The notes: generated by a model not told the origin, from the letters alone. Numbered from the stretch's first letter, positions 1 to 11,713 are shown. The stretch is DNA of 64,000 nt from Manduca sexta (GCF_014839805.1 NC_051120.1:2542001-2606000), one strand, 5' to 3'. Translations and numbers: made by a program.

Positions 1-466
1 GGCCATACACATGCCCATTTCTAACAGTATTTATACATGTATACCACGCCTAACACCCGGAATATCAGGTGTACGAGTGTAACAAACCGACAAATGTACT
101 GCAATTAAAATTAATTGTGTCCGCAAAGTGCGAACATGTCGAAACACTGTGAGGTATTGGCAATTAATTACGTACTGGATTTATTATTGACTAAAGATCT
201 AGTGCTGGCGATTTGCATTGAAATTGGCACGAGCATCGAGATGTAGGGTGTCCCAGAAAATAGTGTCAAACGGAGGTCCAGAGATAGAGCACCCCTTGCG
301 AAATCCCATGTATGTTCCGTGATTTTTCATAGTTTTCGAGTTATGAATATATTTGTGAATTTTTCAGAATTTTCGATTTGAACGATTAAATGTTTTCTTA
401 TTAAAAAGTAGAAGACTTATTCGAGATTTTTTATTGCAACTAAATTTTTATGTACTGTGTACTAGA

Positions 467-1348
467 CTAGCTTTTGCCCGCGGCTCCTCGCGTTATAAAG
501 TTTTTCAGGCTAAAGTTTTCCGTTATAAAAGTAGTAGTTTCCGGGAGCCTATGTTCTTCCCAGGGTCCCAAACTGTCTCCATACCAAATTTCATCTTAAT
601 ACGTTGAGTAGTTTTTGAGTTTAACACGTTCAGGCAGACAGATGCAGCGGGGACTTTGTTTTATAATATATTTTTAGAACTTTTAAGAGGAATAATCCCG
701 TCATACATCATTGTTGCATAACTTTAACCGTTTACGTAGCGCACGCAACGGAAGCTCTCAAAACTAATAAATTGTCCCCGTTTTTGCAACATGTTTCATT
801 ACTGCTCCGCTCCTATTGGTCATAGCGTGATGATATATAGCCTATATCACTCCACAAAGAAAGGGCTATCCAACACAAAACAATTTTTCAGTTCAAAGTG
901 GTAGTTCCTGAGATTAGCCATTACTGCTCCGCTCCTATTGGTCATAGCGTGATGATATATAACTTAGAGCACTCCACAAACAATGGGCTATTCAACGCAA
1001 AAAGAATTTTTCAGTTTAGCCCGGTAGTTCCTGAGATTAGCCATTACTGCTCCGCTCCTATTGGGTATAGCGTGATGATATATAGCCTATAGCACTCCAC
1101 GAACAAAGGGCTATCCAACGCAAAAAGAATTTTTCAGTTTGTACCCGGTAGTTCCTGAGATTAGCCATTACTGCTCCGCTCCTATTGGGTATAGCGTGAT
1201 GATATATAGCCTATAGCACTCCACGAACAAAGGGCTATCCAACGCAAAAAGAATTTTTCAGTTTGGACCGGTAGTTCCTGAGATTAGCGCGTTCAAACAA
1301 ACAAACAAACAAACAAACAAACTCTTCAGCTTTATATAATAGTATAGA
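467..1348 (-). mobile_element. Non-autonomous Helitron-like element with internal tandem repeats
   Basis: Read on the minus strand the element begins TCTATACTATTATATAAAG and ends GGGCAAAAGCTAG, with a host A before the 5' end and a host T after the 3' end. These are the Helitron hallmarks: 5'-TC, CTRR-3' and insertion between A and T. A short GC-rich inverted repeat (CGCG...CGCG) lies close to the 3' end, where Helitrons carry a hairpin. The interior holds about four tandem units near 122 bp and a CAAA microsatellite. No Rep/helicase coding region is present, so it is non-autonomous. Similar termini are abundant in Lepidoptera. Family assignment is by motif only. Confidence 0.75.
797..1288. 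repeat. ~122-bp tandem repeat, about 4 units, inside the Helitron-like element
   Basis: Units begin with CATTACTGCTCCGCTCCTAT at 797, 919, 1042 and 1166, giving periods of 122, 123 and 124 bp. Each continues through a TAGCGTGATGATATATA block, a CACTCCAC block and a TTTTTCAGTTT block to GTAGTTCCTGAGATTAG. The last unit runs into the element's 5' terminal region. A 64-codon open frame spanning two units is a by-product of the repetition. Confidence 0.85.
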
Positions 1349-1730
1349 TTTGGCGTTCCGAATATTCACTGTGTTCAACTGAATTGAACTGCAATCTTTT
1401 CAAACTGACTTTAGTATGGTCAATATTGACGACTTGTGGTTGTGTACGCGGCGCTCATGATATAAAAACTCGAGTCGAAGTGTAAACCTGAATATGAATA
1501 AAAAATATTAATCAAATATTAATAAAATTATTTGTTGTTCAAGTAAATAAATAGGTTATAATAGTGACGTTTTGGTTGCCATTTTAGTTCAGATTTTGAA
1601 CAAATAGTTTATATAGACGTTCGTGTCTATAGAACATACGTCAATGCATGTAAGTGTTTTGTCAACTATACTTACTTTTAATTTTTTTTATTTTATTTAT
1701 AACGGTTTACATTGTTTACATTAAACAATC

Positions 1731-1772
1731 AATTTTTATAAATGTAAGGATTGCCTTACATTTATAAAAATT
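1731..1772. repeat. Perfect 19-bp inverted repeat with 4-nt loop
   Basis: Left arm 1731-1749 and right arm 1754-1772 are exact reverse complements (AATTTTTATAAATGTAAGG), separated by ATTG. It lies 28 bp before a SINE start. It may be a degraded palindromic MITE; no terminator function is implied in a eukaryote. Confidence 0.8.
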
Positions 1773-1799
1773 ACAAATATCAAATATAACTATAATATT

Positions 1800-2060
1800 G
1801 CCTCGGTGGCGTAGTTGTACTGCATGTGCGGTACGGCAGCGCTCTAAGGTCCTGGGTTCCAATCCCGAGTCGGGCAAAGTGATATTTGGGTTCTTCTACT
1901 CACTATCAGCCCGGAGTCTGGAATTTTGTCTGATATGGTGATAGGCTCGCTCCCTATTACATAAACTATCATGGGACGGAACACATTTGGCGAAAAGTGG
2001 TCTGGTTGCGCTTCTGCTTATCCCTTCGGACATAAATGCGTGATGTGTTCGTCACCTATC
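1800..2060 (+). mobile_element. tRNA-derived SINE, family A
   Basis: Starts GCCTCGGTGGCGTAGTTGT, carries a B-box-like GGGTTCCAATCCCG, then a body with AGCCCGGAGTCTGGAATTT, ATGGGACGGAACACA and TGCTTATCCCTTCGG. The same order is found at 50043-50284, 41091-41290 and, truncated, at several other sites here. The tRNA-like head indicates pol III ancestry. The family is common in Lepidoptera, but I cannot give its library name. Confidence 0.75.
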
Positions 2061-2699
2061 ACGTAATAATATACTCGTATAAAACCTTTTACATAAACCT
2101 CTGTGGAGTTCAAATTAACCAATGTTCAGTTTCATAATGTAACATTTGCACTATTAAATACATAGATACATATAATATCTTTAAAACAAATAGTTTTCAA
2201 TATTACAAACTTTTCAATAAGGCTTTAGGGTTGGCAGAGATTAAAAACTATTAAATACAGCGGCCGGATTAGGGCTAGGGGTGGCAATCGCGCAGAAAGC
2301 CTGCCAATATGCCCACCCCAGTGTTTTTCATTAAATATATCGAACATTGAAATTTATTGCCAATATTTTAGGATTTTTGGTCAAATATAGTGATATTAAA
2401 ACTGTTCGTTATAGATGTATAAGCATTTTTCGAAATTTTAATGGAACTTTTGCTGCATAGTTATAAGATAGATTACAATCAAGACTGTAACGAATATATA
2501 TTCTTTTCATACTTTAATTATTTTCGTACATGAATCATTTTTGACTTTATAATGTTTTAAAGGAAATTTAAATACTACAAGACAGTTAATTGTTATTTGT
2601 TTAGATACTAGTTCAAAACTACTTTTTATTTACTACTTTAGGACGCAAAACAGATTACAATCACATTATTTACAATTTTATAAAATATACAATCTTAAA
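2061..2699. other. Intergenic/intronic AT-rich sequence, nothing recognised
   Basis: Mostly A/T-rich text with a small GC-richer patch at 2260-2330. No credible open frame, splice-site pair or repeat match within the window was found. Confidence 0.5.
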
Positions 2700-2860
2700 A
2701 CTAGATTGTATTCCAAAACTACTACGATTTAACAAAATTAAAATTGAACCCACAAAATCCAAAAAATCGTCGTGCCTGGATTTCGAATCAGCGACCTTCG
2801 TCTTCGCAAATCCCACTCTTTCTCTCCTTTTGGACAAAGCCAAATCCACTGAAAACCACA
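2700..2860 (-). mobile_element. Possible tRNA-derived SINE fragment
   Basis: On the minus strand a B-box-like GATTCGAAATCC follows a tRNA-like stretch (GAAGACGAAGGTCGCT) and leads into GGCACGACGATTTTTTGG. The 63-codon open frame across it is incidental. No second copy was seen in the window, so the call rests on the B-box alone. Confidence 0.35.
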
Positions 2861-3179
2861 TGTTTTCAATTCACACCTTAAACCCAAAAAAACAAGCATA
2901 AAGTGATGGAAAGTGTCTCGCGCACGAGACCAGTAGGCGTTAATAAATTGGACGACTGACGTGGGATTAACCGTGATTTATATAGAGTTGATAATACAGA
3001 CTCAAATTTTATTAATGGCGTAATTTAAATATGAATTGAACTAATATTCTATTTTTTTATTTAACAAAAGGCATAGCACTGAACACAATCATTAGAAACA
3101 ATACTTTAGCACTAAATTACATTAAGACTAGATTGTCTCCCTTAAACCTATGCCCTAAATTATAGAGTAGAAATCACTA

Positions 3180-3315
3180 TCATCAGCCGCAGGGGCATGC
3201 TGAACATGGGCCTCTCCCAGATTAACAGATCGACTTATTGGAAGCGGTCCGCGTCCAGCGACCTCCTGCGATTTTATGAGGTCATTTGTCCACCTCGTGG
3301 GTGGACAGATGGACA
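3180..3315 (-). mobile_element. LINE 3'-end fragment
   Basis: The plus strand reads CATCAGCCGCAGG...CTGAACATGGGCCTCTCCC...CTGCGATTTT. This matches the block at 63628-63740, and reversed it resembles the 3' ends of lepidopteran non-LTR retrotransposons (GGCCCATGTTCAGCAGTGGAC type, followed by a short tail repeat). Only the tail is kept. Confidence 0.55.
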
Positions 3316-5558
3316 GAGTAGAAATAGTTAATGGTTTTAAGAAGATATTCGTTTTACGCTATTACTACAGGCTACATAACGTTATTGAATCCTGTAAAAT
3401 AGTTATTACTAAACCCAAGTATGTGTATATGCAATTCTAGGAGAAAAATATAAATATTTATTAATTATTATATGATAAGATATTTATCTTAATATTTAAG
3501 GTAAAACCACGATGACATAACCAAATTCGAAGGCAACGCCATCTAGTGAAATTTTAAGCTAATTTACCTATATTTTGTATCACACCTAAACCATCCTATC
3601 GCACTTCACCCAACTCTATATCTTAAGCTTTGACGCGAGATCGACTCTACCATAGAGCACCTGTTATTTCGTTCTATTATCCACGCTTGTGGGCACTAGT
3701 ATTAATACTAGCGTCACACAACGATGGGTCTGGCAGTGAAAGCTGTGGGAACTTTAAAATGGCAGTTAAGGATATCTTGACAGGGAAATGTATTCATATA
3801 ATGATGATTCGCTATTGGCGGAAGCTTTGAGAATTATGCATACTAAACTTTTTTTTCTACATAGCCTTGTCCTATTTTTTACTGGGGTTAACACAAAATC
3901 ATTTAGGAACAATATTGCTAAGTATTAAGATGCAACTGGCTGCCTACCTAAGGTCAATCGTTACAGTCTGGAATAATTTGGCTATCAAATTCAGGATTTC
4001 CTGGCCCACAGCCCATATCTATACGTTGCTACTAAACCCAGGAGTAATTCAAAATTGGAATTACATTGAAAGTAATAAATGACCGCTGTACTGCATCTGT
4101 CACCAAACACAAAGAGTTTTAACTCACGATTAACCTACGCCTTTAAAAAAATAAACGGCCAAACACGTCCACAAACCTACTATATACAGGCAAAAAATGA
4201 TGACAAAAAATGTAAACATGACCCTTGCTTCGGGATCGGGTCTGGACACGTTGTGGACTGCCGATAAGGATAGGGTAAAGGGACTGGTTACTGACACTAT
4301 ACCACGCTTTATTTATTTATGTCAATATTCTTAGATTGGACATGCAAATATGTGATAGAATAATATAAACAAGGTAAATTCAGTAATGAAAAGATTTACT
4401 TTAAAAGAAGTACACATTTCTTGTATATTTTGATACCTTACTAGAGCGACGCTTTAGCTATCTTGGTATCATGACATGGTTGGTTCGATCAGGGTATTAA
4501 CGTATTGTAGAAACATAATTCAAATTGACAGTTTGCGTTTCGTATGGTAAGTGAGATTTTGGAGACTCAAACACCGGGCTGTTTTCTGTAATCTCTCTTT
4601 TTTATACTAGGTAATGCTATATCTACATCTTATATTGTACATGTTTATGGGCGTTAGTGATCACATTATATAAAATGATTCACGCCATTCTAAGCTTTAA
4701 ATAAAAAGATTCGGAACGGTACATTCCGGTGAATCCAATAACCTAAATTAATTTGAGGAAAATCATCAAAAGTACTTGAATTCATAATCCTCTGCGTAAA
4801 TCATGATGTAACAGTTTTCTGACCGCGAAATGATTGCGATGACTTATATTTTTTGACCTTCATACTTATGCCGTTATATCTAGAGGGTCTTTGCGAAGTT
4901 CATTTACCGGGGTAAACCCAGTTTTGTTATTATTGCAGTTCTGTGCCATAAAAGTTTTAATATAATTTTATTTTTAACTTGATTTTTAACAGTTATTCGT
5001 CATTTTATATTTAAAGTGACAGGTCAAGGATTCGATTTCGAAATCAATATAACTGATATATTTTTAAATTTAAAATCCGTCACATTCCTAAAATTCTACT
5101 TTGCAATATAAACTTTAAAACAAAACACAAATTCGAATTTTATATTTTAATTTCTTTTTAAAGAAAATAAAATTCAAAAATAGTATTCAAATCATAATTG
5201 CTGTGCCGAAAACAGCACCTTTCACCTTACTCAAACCGGAGAAACTACGCAAAATGATACTTCAAATAAAAACTTGACTCCTGAGCACGGTTGGTTAAAA
5301 AAACTTGTAAAGCCATTATACGATAAGAGCTCACCCATTAGCAAAGAGATAAACCAAGTTATTGTTATTGCAATAGACAAATTTCGTAATATGGAGGCTG
5401 GGTAATGGGTTATAAACGGGTTTATTTATCCTTACTTTGTAATATCGGGGTTTTGTAATTCACACAGTGTTGCCTCTATATTATACTAAAGCCCACATCA
5501 GAAAAAAACACGATTAGAAAATCAACGCACTGTTCACGTATATTTTTTATTTACTGTT
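3316..5558. other. Repeat-poor intergenic/intronic stretch, no gene recognised
   Basis: Several open frames of 60-70 codons occur at 3630-4270 (+), but they show no recognisable domain, no consistent codon pattern and no splice-site framework. The remainder is AT-rich. Confidence 0.45.
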
Positions 5559-5858
5559 GGTAGGTGATATGTGACAGTCCGCTTAGGTACGTACCACTGC
5601 AATATCTATTTCTGCCAAGCAGCAGTGTGTAGTCACTGTTGTGTTCCGGTTTGAAGGACATTGTAGCCAGTGTAACTACTGGACATAATAAGACTTATCA
5701 ACTGTCTCAGGATGTCGAGCGCAGTGGAATACCAAACAATACTTTGTAATCCAAGGTGTTGGATGATGTTTCTACTATTTATGGAAAGTCGTATCGCTTA
5801 CCATCAGGCGAATGGCAAGCTCGTCTCGTCAATAAAAAATATTCTAAACTCGTCGAGT
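5559..5858 (+). repeat. Interspersed repeat, family E
   Basis: Begins GGTAGGTGATATGTGACAG, contains GTGTGTAGTCACTGTTGTG and TGTAGCCAGTGTAACTACTG, and ends AAATATTCTAAACTCGTCGAG. Copies occur at 41365-41679 (+), 9008-9243 (-) and 54683-54858 (-). It is a widespread lepidopteran dispersed repeat, probably a SINE or a LINE tail; the class is not determined. Confidence 0.7.
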
Positions 5859-6751
5859 TATCACTCTTAAGTACGATCTCTATTTATATTTTACATATGT
5901 ATTTATCGTTTGTCTTTCTTTAGGGCTTCGGCACAGTTATCTTTACGCACTGTTTTGATTCAGTATGAAAACTATCGTAGTAACTAGGTTTTAACATGAG
6001 CGACCAGTTGTGTTGCTTCTGTTTATGAGCACTCAAGATGTTTGCAAAATTCCGCTTACAGTTTTGAATAGTCGTACTTGTCTTACTGAGTGAATTATCT
6101 TCCTTGTTATTTTGTTTTTTAATTTTTTATTGTTTTAGTTTACAAAGTATTACGCCCGTTTCTTTTTTCATATGTGAGCAACGGTACATACAAAGATTTC
6201 TCCAGCTATAGTTCCTAATAAGAAGTGGTTTTTAGTACTTGTAAAAGGATTCTGAATCCATCTTAAAGAACAATTTGAAATTCCCTTCCTTATTTATTTC
6301 AAATACTGAAATGTGTGCGGTCCAATTATTTATGGTAATATTACATAAACCAAAATTACTAAAACCAATTTACAAAGTTGCTACAATATCATGATTTATT
6401 ACAAACAAAACAAAGGAATCGGCGCGGACGCTGTAAAATCCTATCTAGGTTGATCTAACGACATTTAGGTGTTATCGCAGGATCTAGATCTTAGTGTTTA
6501 CGTTCGGCAGCTGGACGTCTATTTACGTCTTAAATGGACATTTGTCTGGAATTGGGTTTATGAATTTAGGTTGATTGGTCAAGTTAGGGTTGTTTGCCAA
6601 AGTTTGTATGTTTAACGATGATTTATAGGTTTTCATTGTTTACATGTAACTGTTTATTTACTCGGCAAAATTTGATAATGATTTGTTACGAACACGCATT
6701 TAGCTTGTTCAAGAAACAAATCGAAACATAATCATAGGTATATCAATGTAG
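5859..6751. other. AT-rich stretch, nothing recognised
   Basis: No supported open frame or repeat match. The text is typical AT-rich lepidopteran intergenic or intronic sequence. Confidence 0.45.
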
Positions 6752-6892
6752 AGGGTTTAAAGGATAATTTACTTAAGCGACGTTATTTTCGAAAAAAATT
6801 AACTATAATAAATCATAGAAAGGTGCTGATTTTAAATATATATAAAACTGATTGTCGCTTAAAATTGTCGGTTAAGTTAATTAGCCTTTCAA
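6752..6892. mobile_element. ~150-bp MITE, copy i
   Basis: The left end reads AGGATAATTTACTTAAGCGAC and the right end, reversed, reads AAAGGCTAATTAACTTAACCG, which are imperfect inverted termini. The middle holds CATAGAAAGGTGCTGATTTT. It corresponds to the better preserved copy at 7661-7810. Confidence 0.6.
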
Positions 6893-7286
6893 GGATAAGT
6901 AACTTAAGTGACATTTATTTTTGAATATTTAAATATAAAAAGCAGGTTCAAATCATGTCATGTATTCTTTGTGAATTTCTCGGTCGCTTTACCGGTGAAG
7001 GAAAACCTCGGGAGGCAACCTGCCATCCGAGATGTTCTCTATAGGAATTTCGAAGGTGTGTGAAGTCTACCAATCCGCACTAGGCCAACGTGGTGGACTA
7101 AGGCCTAATCCCGCTCAGTAGTAGAGGAGGCCCGTGCTCAGCAGTGGGCAAGTATATAAAACAGGGCTGATATTATTATTATTATTATAAATTAAAAAAA
7201 AAAAACATAGAAAGGTGCTGATTTGAAATATGTATGAAACTCAATGTCGCATAAAAATGTCGCTTAAGGCAATTTGGCCTTCAACC
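6886..7286. mobile_element. Same MITE, copy ii, interrupted by a SINE
   Basis: The first part (6886-6941) repeats the TIR side with AACTTAAGTGACATTT. The second part (7197-7286) resumes with ACATAGAAAGGTGCTGATTT and ends CGCTTAAGGCAATTTGGCC. The ~250 bp between them is a family B SINE fragment, so the MITE predates that insertion. It slightly overlaps copy i, suggesting adjacent or nested insertions. Confidence 0.55.
6942..7189 (+). mobile_element. SINE family B fragment inserted in a MITE
   Basis: Starts at the B-box region (GCAGGTTCAAATC), continues through ACCGGTGAAGGAAAACC, TTCTCTATAGGAATTTCGA, GTGGTGGACTAAGGCC and GTAGAGGAGGCCCGTGCTC, and ends in a (TAT)n tail. The tRNA-like 5' part is missing. 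Confidence 0.7.
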
Positions 7287-7660
7287 TTCAATTTGATTAT
7301 TTAATGGTTATATTATAGTCATTATTTAAGTTTAAATAACCTCACCAGCGATGCTTCTCGAAGTGTTAGTTTTTTGTGATCCTATCCTAGTCTTGGTGTT
7401 ATGTTTACACAGCTGGGACCCTCATTGTTGCGTAGGATTAGCAGTTTTTGTTGACCTCGGTGTGGGCGTTCGATGTAAATTAGGTGTAAAATGAATGGTG
7501 GAGGATAAAATTATTGAGCTTTATTCCTATTATTATAATTATTATCTCATTGAAGCTAGTAATATTGATTTTAGTAAATTATAGACTCGAGCAATTAAAA
7601 TTTATTTCAAGATTTTAAAAGAAACATGTATTAATATTTGTGTTAATATATTTATATCAA

Positions 7661-7810
7661 CGGTTAAAAGGCTAATTGTATTAAGCGACATTGTTTTTTC
7701 GAAAAAATTATAACTAGGTTAAAAAAACATAAAAATAGGACTGATTTTAAATATGTATAACACTGAACTGTCGTAAAAAATGTCGCTTAAGCCAATTAGT
7801 CTTTCAACCG
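7661..7810. mobile_element. ~150-bp MITE, copy iii (best preserved)
   Basis: Left terminus CGGTTAAAAGGCTAATTGTA and the reverse complement of the right terminus CGGTTGAAAGACTAATTGGC both continue into TTAAGCGACATT, giving imperfect 32-bp TIRs. There is no coding capacity. A target-site duplication is not clear, so the superfamily is undecided. Confidence 0.7.
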
Positions 7811-8735
7811 CCAATATTGTTTATTATGTTTATTGAGTATGTCCGTGTAGTTATAATTTTTTATTTGTGTATATTTTTCTTTCCATATTATATTATTATT
7901 TTTTACATCTACATAACATCTAGTTTTTTCATCATAGCACCAGCCAAAGGTTGACTGGTATAGCATGTCTTCAGTATTAAATCCATTTATATACATTTAT
8001 GTATAGAAAAAATAAATATATGTGCTAAGAAGAATATGTATTGGCTATAAATTTGCCATCAACAAATGATAAATATAAGGAAATTACATTCTAATTTTGC
8101 CAAATTCAATAAAAAAACGGCAACTTTAGCAACAGGTGTCCCTCAAAGCCACTTGGCTCAACCTGCTTAAACTATACCACAAAAAGTAACCCAAACACGT
8201 GCAGAACAAAAAAGTAAAATTTTTTTCATTCTCGAAAGTGGGTAGAGTTACGGAACTATGTTAACTTTGCCGATGTTGTAGACTTTATTGTAGTGGAGTA
8301 AGGTGGGGTTTTGAATAAATAGGTTAGAGGGCGGGTTGGTAAACAGTCGCTACCTGTTATGCAAGGAAGGGTGGTATACTATACAAATTATTCACGCTAC
8401 AGAATTCGATGTCAAATGCGAAATTCTCTTTGTTGTGATCATGTTCGAACTGTTTGGTTGATTGGCTGATTTTTTTTGAGCTCACATTTATTGGTGCAAA
8501 GGAAGTAAACCCATACGGATAAAAAAATATTTATTTATTTATCTAATTTACCAAATATACAACCTTATGAACTAAAACAAATAACTAAAATAAATTAATA
8601 TCATAGGACAAAACTATGCCCTACACTAGGCAAAGCCTGTATCCTAGACGACCGATTTATATACCGCGTTACATATTATAATAAAATAGAGTAACTATTA
8701 TTTAATTTAAAATTCATTATTAGCCTTAGAGCTGC
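7811..8735. other. AT-rich stretch, nothing recognised
   Basis: The only notable text is a mixed-composition patch at 8100-8350. No supported open frame or repeat family match within the window. Confidence 0.4.
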
Positions 8736-8920
8736 CTTTTATCATCAGCCCGCTGCAGTCCACTGCTGGACACAGGCCTCTCCCAAGGTACGTCACAGAG
8801 CCCGTCTGCTGCTTTATACATCCAGTCGCTGCCGACCTTGTGTAAGTCGTCCTGCCATCTGGTCAAGGGCTGTCCCACGCTGTCGTTGTTCAAAAACTTT
8901 CTGATTTCAGAAATAATTTC
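8736..8920 (-). pseudogene. Relic C-terminus of a LINE (non-LTR retrotransposon) ORF2
   Basis: Translated on the minus strand this region gives VGQPLTRWQDDLHKVGSDWM, then YKAADGLCDVPWE. It resembles the C-terminal end of lepidopteran non-LTR polyproteins, where a 'PxTRWxDDL..VAG..W...A.DR..W..L.EAY' pattern precedes the stop. Frameshifts follow (the expected LW..LGEAY part is scrambled). The DNA also carries the TCATCAGCCCGCTGCAGTCC tail typical of these elements. Only about 60 codons remain, so it is inactive. Confidence 0.55.
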
Positions 8921-9007
8921 CTCAAATACTGTATTATAAATCATTTAAGCAATGCATATATTTTCGTAGCATACGTCATACGAGTCATATTTTTTTATTG
9001 GTTTGAA

Positions 9008-9243
9008 TGGCGAGACGAGCTTGGCGTTCGTCTGGTGGTAAGCGATACGACCGCCCATAAACAGTAGAATACTATCCAACACCTTGAACTACTAAGTATT
9101 GTTTGGTTTTCCACTGCGCTCGCTATCCTGAGACATGAGATGTTAAGTCTTATTACGTCCAGTAGTTACACTGGCTACAATATCCTTCAAACCGGAATAA
9201 AACAGTGACTATGCATTGCTGCTTGGCGGCAGAAATAGACAAA
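9008..9243 (-). repeat. Interspersed repeat, family E
   Basis: Reverse-oriented copy of the repeat at 5559-5858: GGCGAGACGAGCTTGGCGTT, then CACTGCGCTCGC, TGTTAAGTCTTATTACGTCC and the ACACTGGCTACAATAT block. Confidence 0.65.
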
Positions 9244-9936
9244 TACCATACATAACATTAAGAAAAGATTATTAAAAAGATTACTAAAAATTTACATCAT
9301 GACCAACCGCATTTATTAAAAAGGGAGTACGAAAAAAATTGTTACAAATTTTTTATTGGTAGAGTAGTTTTTGATGAAGTTTGCTCGGAAAACGATTACT
9401 ACGGCAATATTCATTATCGAAACACCGAATTGGCTAAAAATAAACACAGACATCAATTAAGTGCCAAAAAATCACTTAAACCGTTCATGTTTTGTCAGCT
9501 TTTGTTACACTTACGCTGTGTGTACAGACTCGGGGTTACTGCAAAATGATCCCAAAATTTACAATTAATCATAATACAAATTTCGAAAGGATAACTATTT
9601 ATTAGCATTTATTATTCTGTAATTTTTTTATTTGCTAATTCAATGTGTTAAAATGTTAAAGTCTTGCTGTCTTGAAAATAACTGATTTTGTACGTCAATA
9701 AAAAACTATATTATCGTCAATCCTGAGATTTTGATCAAGATCGTTTATTAATTCAGAAATTCTACAAGATTTTTTAAAGATCAATTTTTTTATTAAAATT
9801 TCCTAATGGGTAAAAACTAAAGAGTTTTTTATCTACAGGATTCCAACATAATCTTACCAGTACCACAGTTTCGCAAACAAAACCGGCGTGTAATGGAAGC
9901 TTTGGTATTTTCCTATGGTCAGTCACATTACCAGTA
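9244..9936. other. AT-rich unique sequence before duplicated copy 1
   Basis: No supported gene or repeat. It marks the unique left flank of the duplication; nothing like it precedes copy 2, because the N gap lies there instead. Confidence 0.5.
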
Positions 9937-10564
9937 GACCGATAAGTGTCTTTCCTTCCCTATATCCAATCCTTAGTCTTAGCACAACTACAATTGCTTA
10001 AGTATAAGTTTTTAAACGAGGAGAAAATAATTTAAACGTGAACTAAAGGACTGGGTCCTTTGGAAACATCCTGTCATACAAAATATCAACACCAACCCAT
10101 CCTTTTGAATACATTATACAAAAAATCAGCACAACAGTATATTTCCAGTGAAAACAACCAAAAGCCTGATATTAAATTTAATAATTTTATAAAACAACTA
10201 CACGAAGTGCGTACGCACATTAATGTAGATTTCGCGTGCGAAGCTCCAAATATACTCCAAACTGGCTGTTTAACTTGACTCATTGATTTACTCGCACGTT
10301 GATTATCGGTAACATTGTTTCTGCCATTTTATTCACCTGGCAACACTTTAGATTTCAATTTACAAGTTAATTTTGAAACGGCAAGTCGCTTGCCTAATGG
10401 TAAGTAATAATATCACTTAAAAATAAATATAAAGAACTATATGATATTATAGGGTTGGATGTGACGTAGATAGCTGGTAAAAACTAGAAATTAGATGCCA
10501 CAAGCCAAAGATAGGAAAAAATGGCAAGTATTGCAGAAGACCTACGTCCGGCAGAGTACTGCTA

Positions 10565-10660
10565 TAGGTGATTTTAATTGTATGATTTACCGTGTTTTTT
10601 TACGTGGGCACGGTGAAGTGGCTCCATTGCACCTGATGGTAAGTAGAGAGGGGGGGAGAA
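10565..10660 (+). repeat. Family C repeat fragment
   Basis: Short fragment reading ACGTGGGCACGGTGAAGTGG, then CATTGCACCTGATGGTAAGT, which is the CACTGCACCTGATGG end of family C. The other copy is at 23225-23320. Confidence 0.45.
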
Positions 10661-10920
10661 TGAGTGAAATATTTATCACTCAATCCATGTATTTGACATC
10701 CAAGGTTCATACGTAATATTGGCTTTAATCTTGTTAAATTTAAAAAACAATACACCAATACAATGTTGAAATTTTGGATAGTTCGGGCCTGGCAAAGCGA
10801 TACTGAACTTTCTCTTTGAATGCAGGCCGCTTCTAACAGGTTGGTCTGGAAATCTTTACGGTAGACTCAAGCTCCGCACTTCCAAAAACTAATGATGATA
10901 ATAATAATAATATAAAATAA

Positions 10921-11236
10921 TATCAGCCCTGTATTATAATACTGTCCCACTGTTGGGCACGGGCCTCCTCTACTTCTGAGAGGGAATAGGGCTTAGTCCA
11001 CCACGCTAGTCTAGTGCGTGTTGGTAGACTTCACACACCTTCGAAAATTCCTATAGAGAATTTCTCAGGTATGCAGGTTTCCTCACAATGTTTTTCCTTC
11101 ACCGTTAAAGCAAGCGATAATTCACAAAGAATACACACATAATTTTTAGAAAAGTCAGAGGTGTGTGCCCTTGGGATTTGAACCTGCGGATATTCGTCTC
11201 GGCAGTCAGTTCCACAACCAACTAGGCTATCGCGCA
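10921..11236 (-). mobile_element. SINE family B, nearly full length
   Basis: On the minus strand it starts GCGATAGCCTAGTTGG, has a B-box-like region (CCGCAGGTTCAAATCCCA), then CACACCTCTGACTTTTCTAA, the TCACCGTTAAAGC block and the AGGCCCGTGCCCAACAG end. It faces another copy at 11794-12073, forming an inverted pair. The 79-codon open frame across it is a by-product. Confidence 0.8.
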
Positions 11237-11713
11237 CTTTGATAATACTCTTCATTAAATAATATATCACTGAAAAACTTCATCAAATTTTCATTTCACA
11301 ATTTACAATATAGTAGGTAAAAACTCTAATAAATTACGTTCAATTATAACTAATGTCAATGACTCACAATCCCGAACAGGATGTGACGTACCATTCACCT
11401 AATGCACCCAAATGGCGCTCATTACCAACAACCTATTAAACGACAATCTGTTAATATATCCGGTTTCAATATTACCAGGAACCGCTTCATTCCACTCAAT
11501 AGTTAAGTGATGTTTAAATTTATAACTTAACTATAGTAAAGTTAGTTGATGGACCTCTAAGGTTTCGTCGTATTATGTCTTCTTCGTGAGTATGAAGGCT
11601 CTAAAGTCTTTGAAAGTAAGATTGTATAATTGGGACAATATCAGCACAACATGTATAATAAAGAAGGGAAAAAACAAAATATTGGTAAATGCCAGGGTTC
11701 CAAATAGACAATG

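Noticed and set aside
797..1288. Regular repeats as a possible CRISPR array
   Set aside because: The 122-bp units are contiguous without unique spacers, and the sequence is eukaryotic. They are tandem units inside a Helitron-like element.
3630..4267. Three successive plus-strand frames of 62-71 codons
   Set aside because: They are in different frames with no splice signals at sensible positions and no recognised protein similarity.
10060..10278. 72-codon open frame (non-ATG start), repeated at 22728-22940
   Set aside because: It has no ATG start, domain or splice context. The C-terminal end changes frame between the two copies, which argues against selection on a protein.
11031..11270. 79-codon minus-strand frame, with similar ones at 11803-12012, 23695-23886 and 24468-24677
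   Set aside because: All lie within family B SINEs. The similarity between them reflects the repeat, not a gene family.
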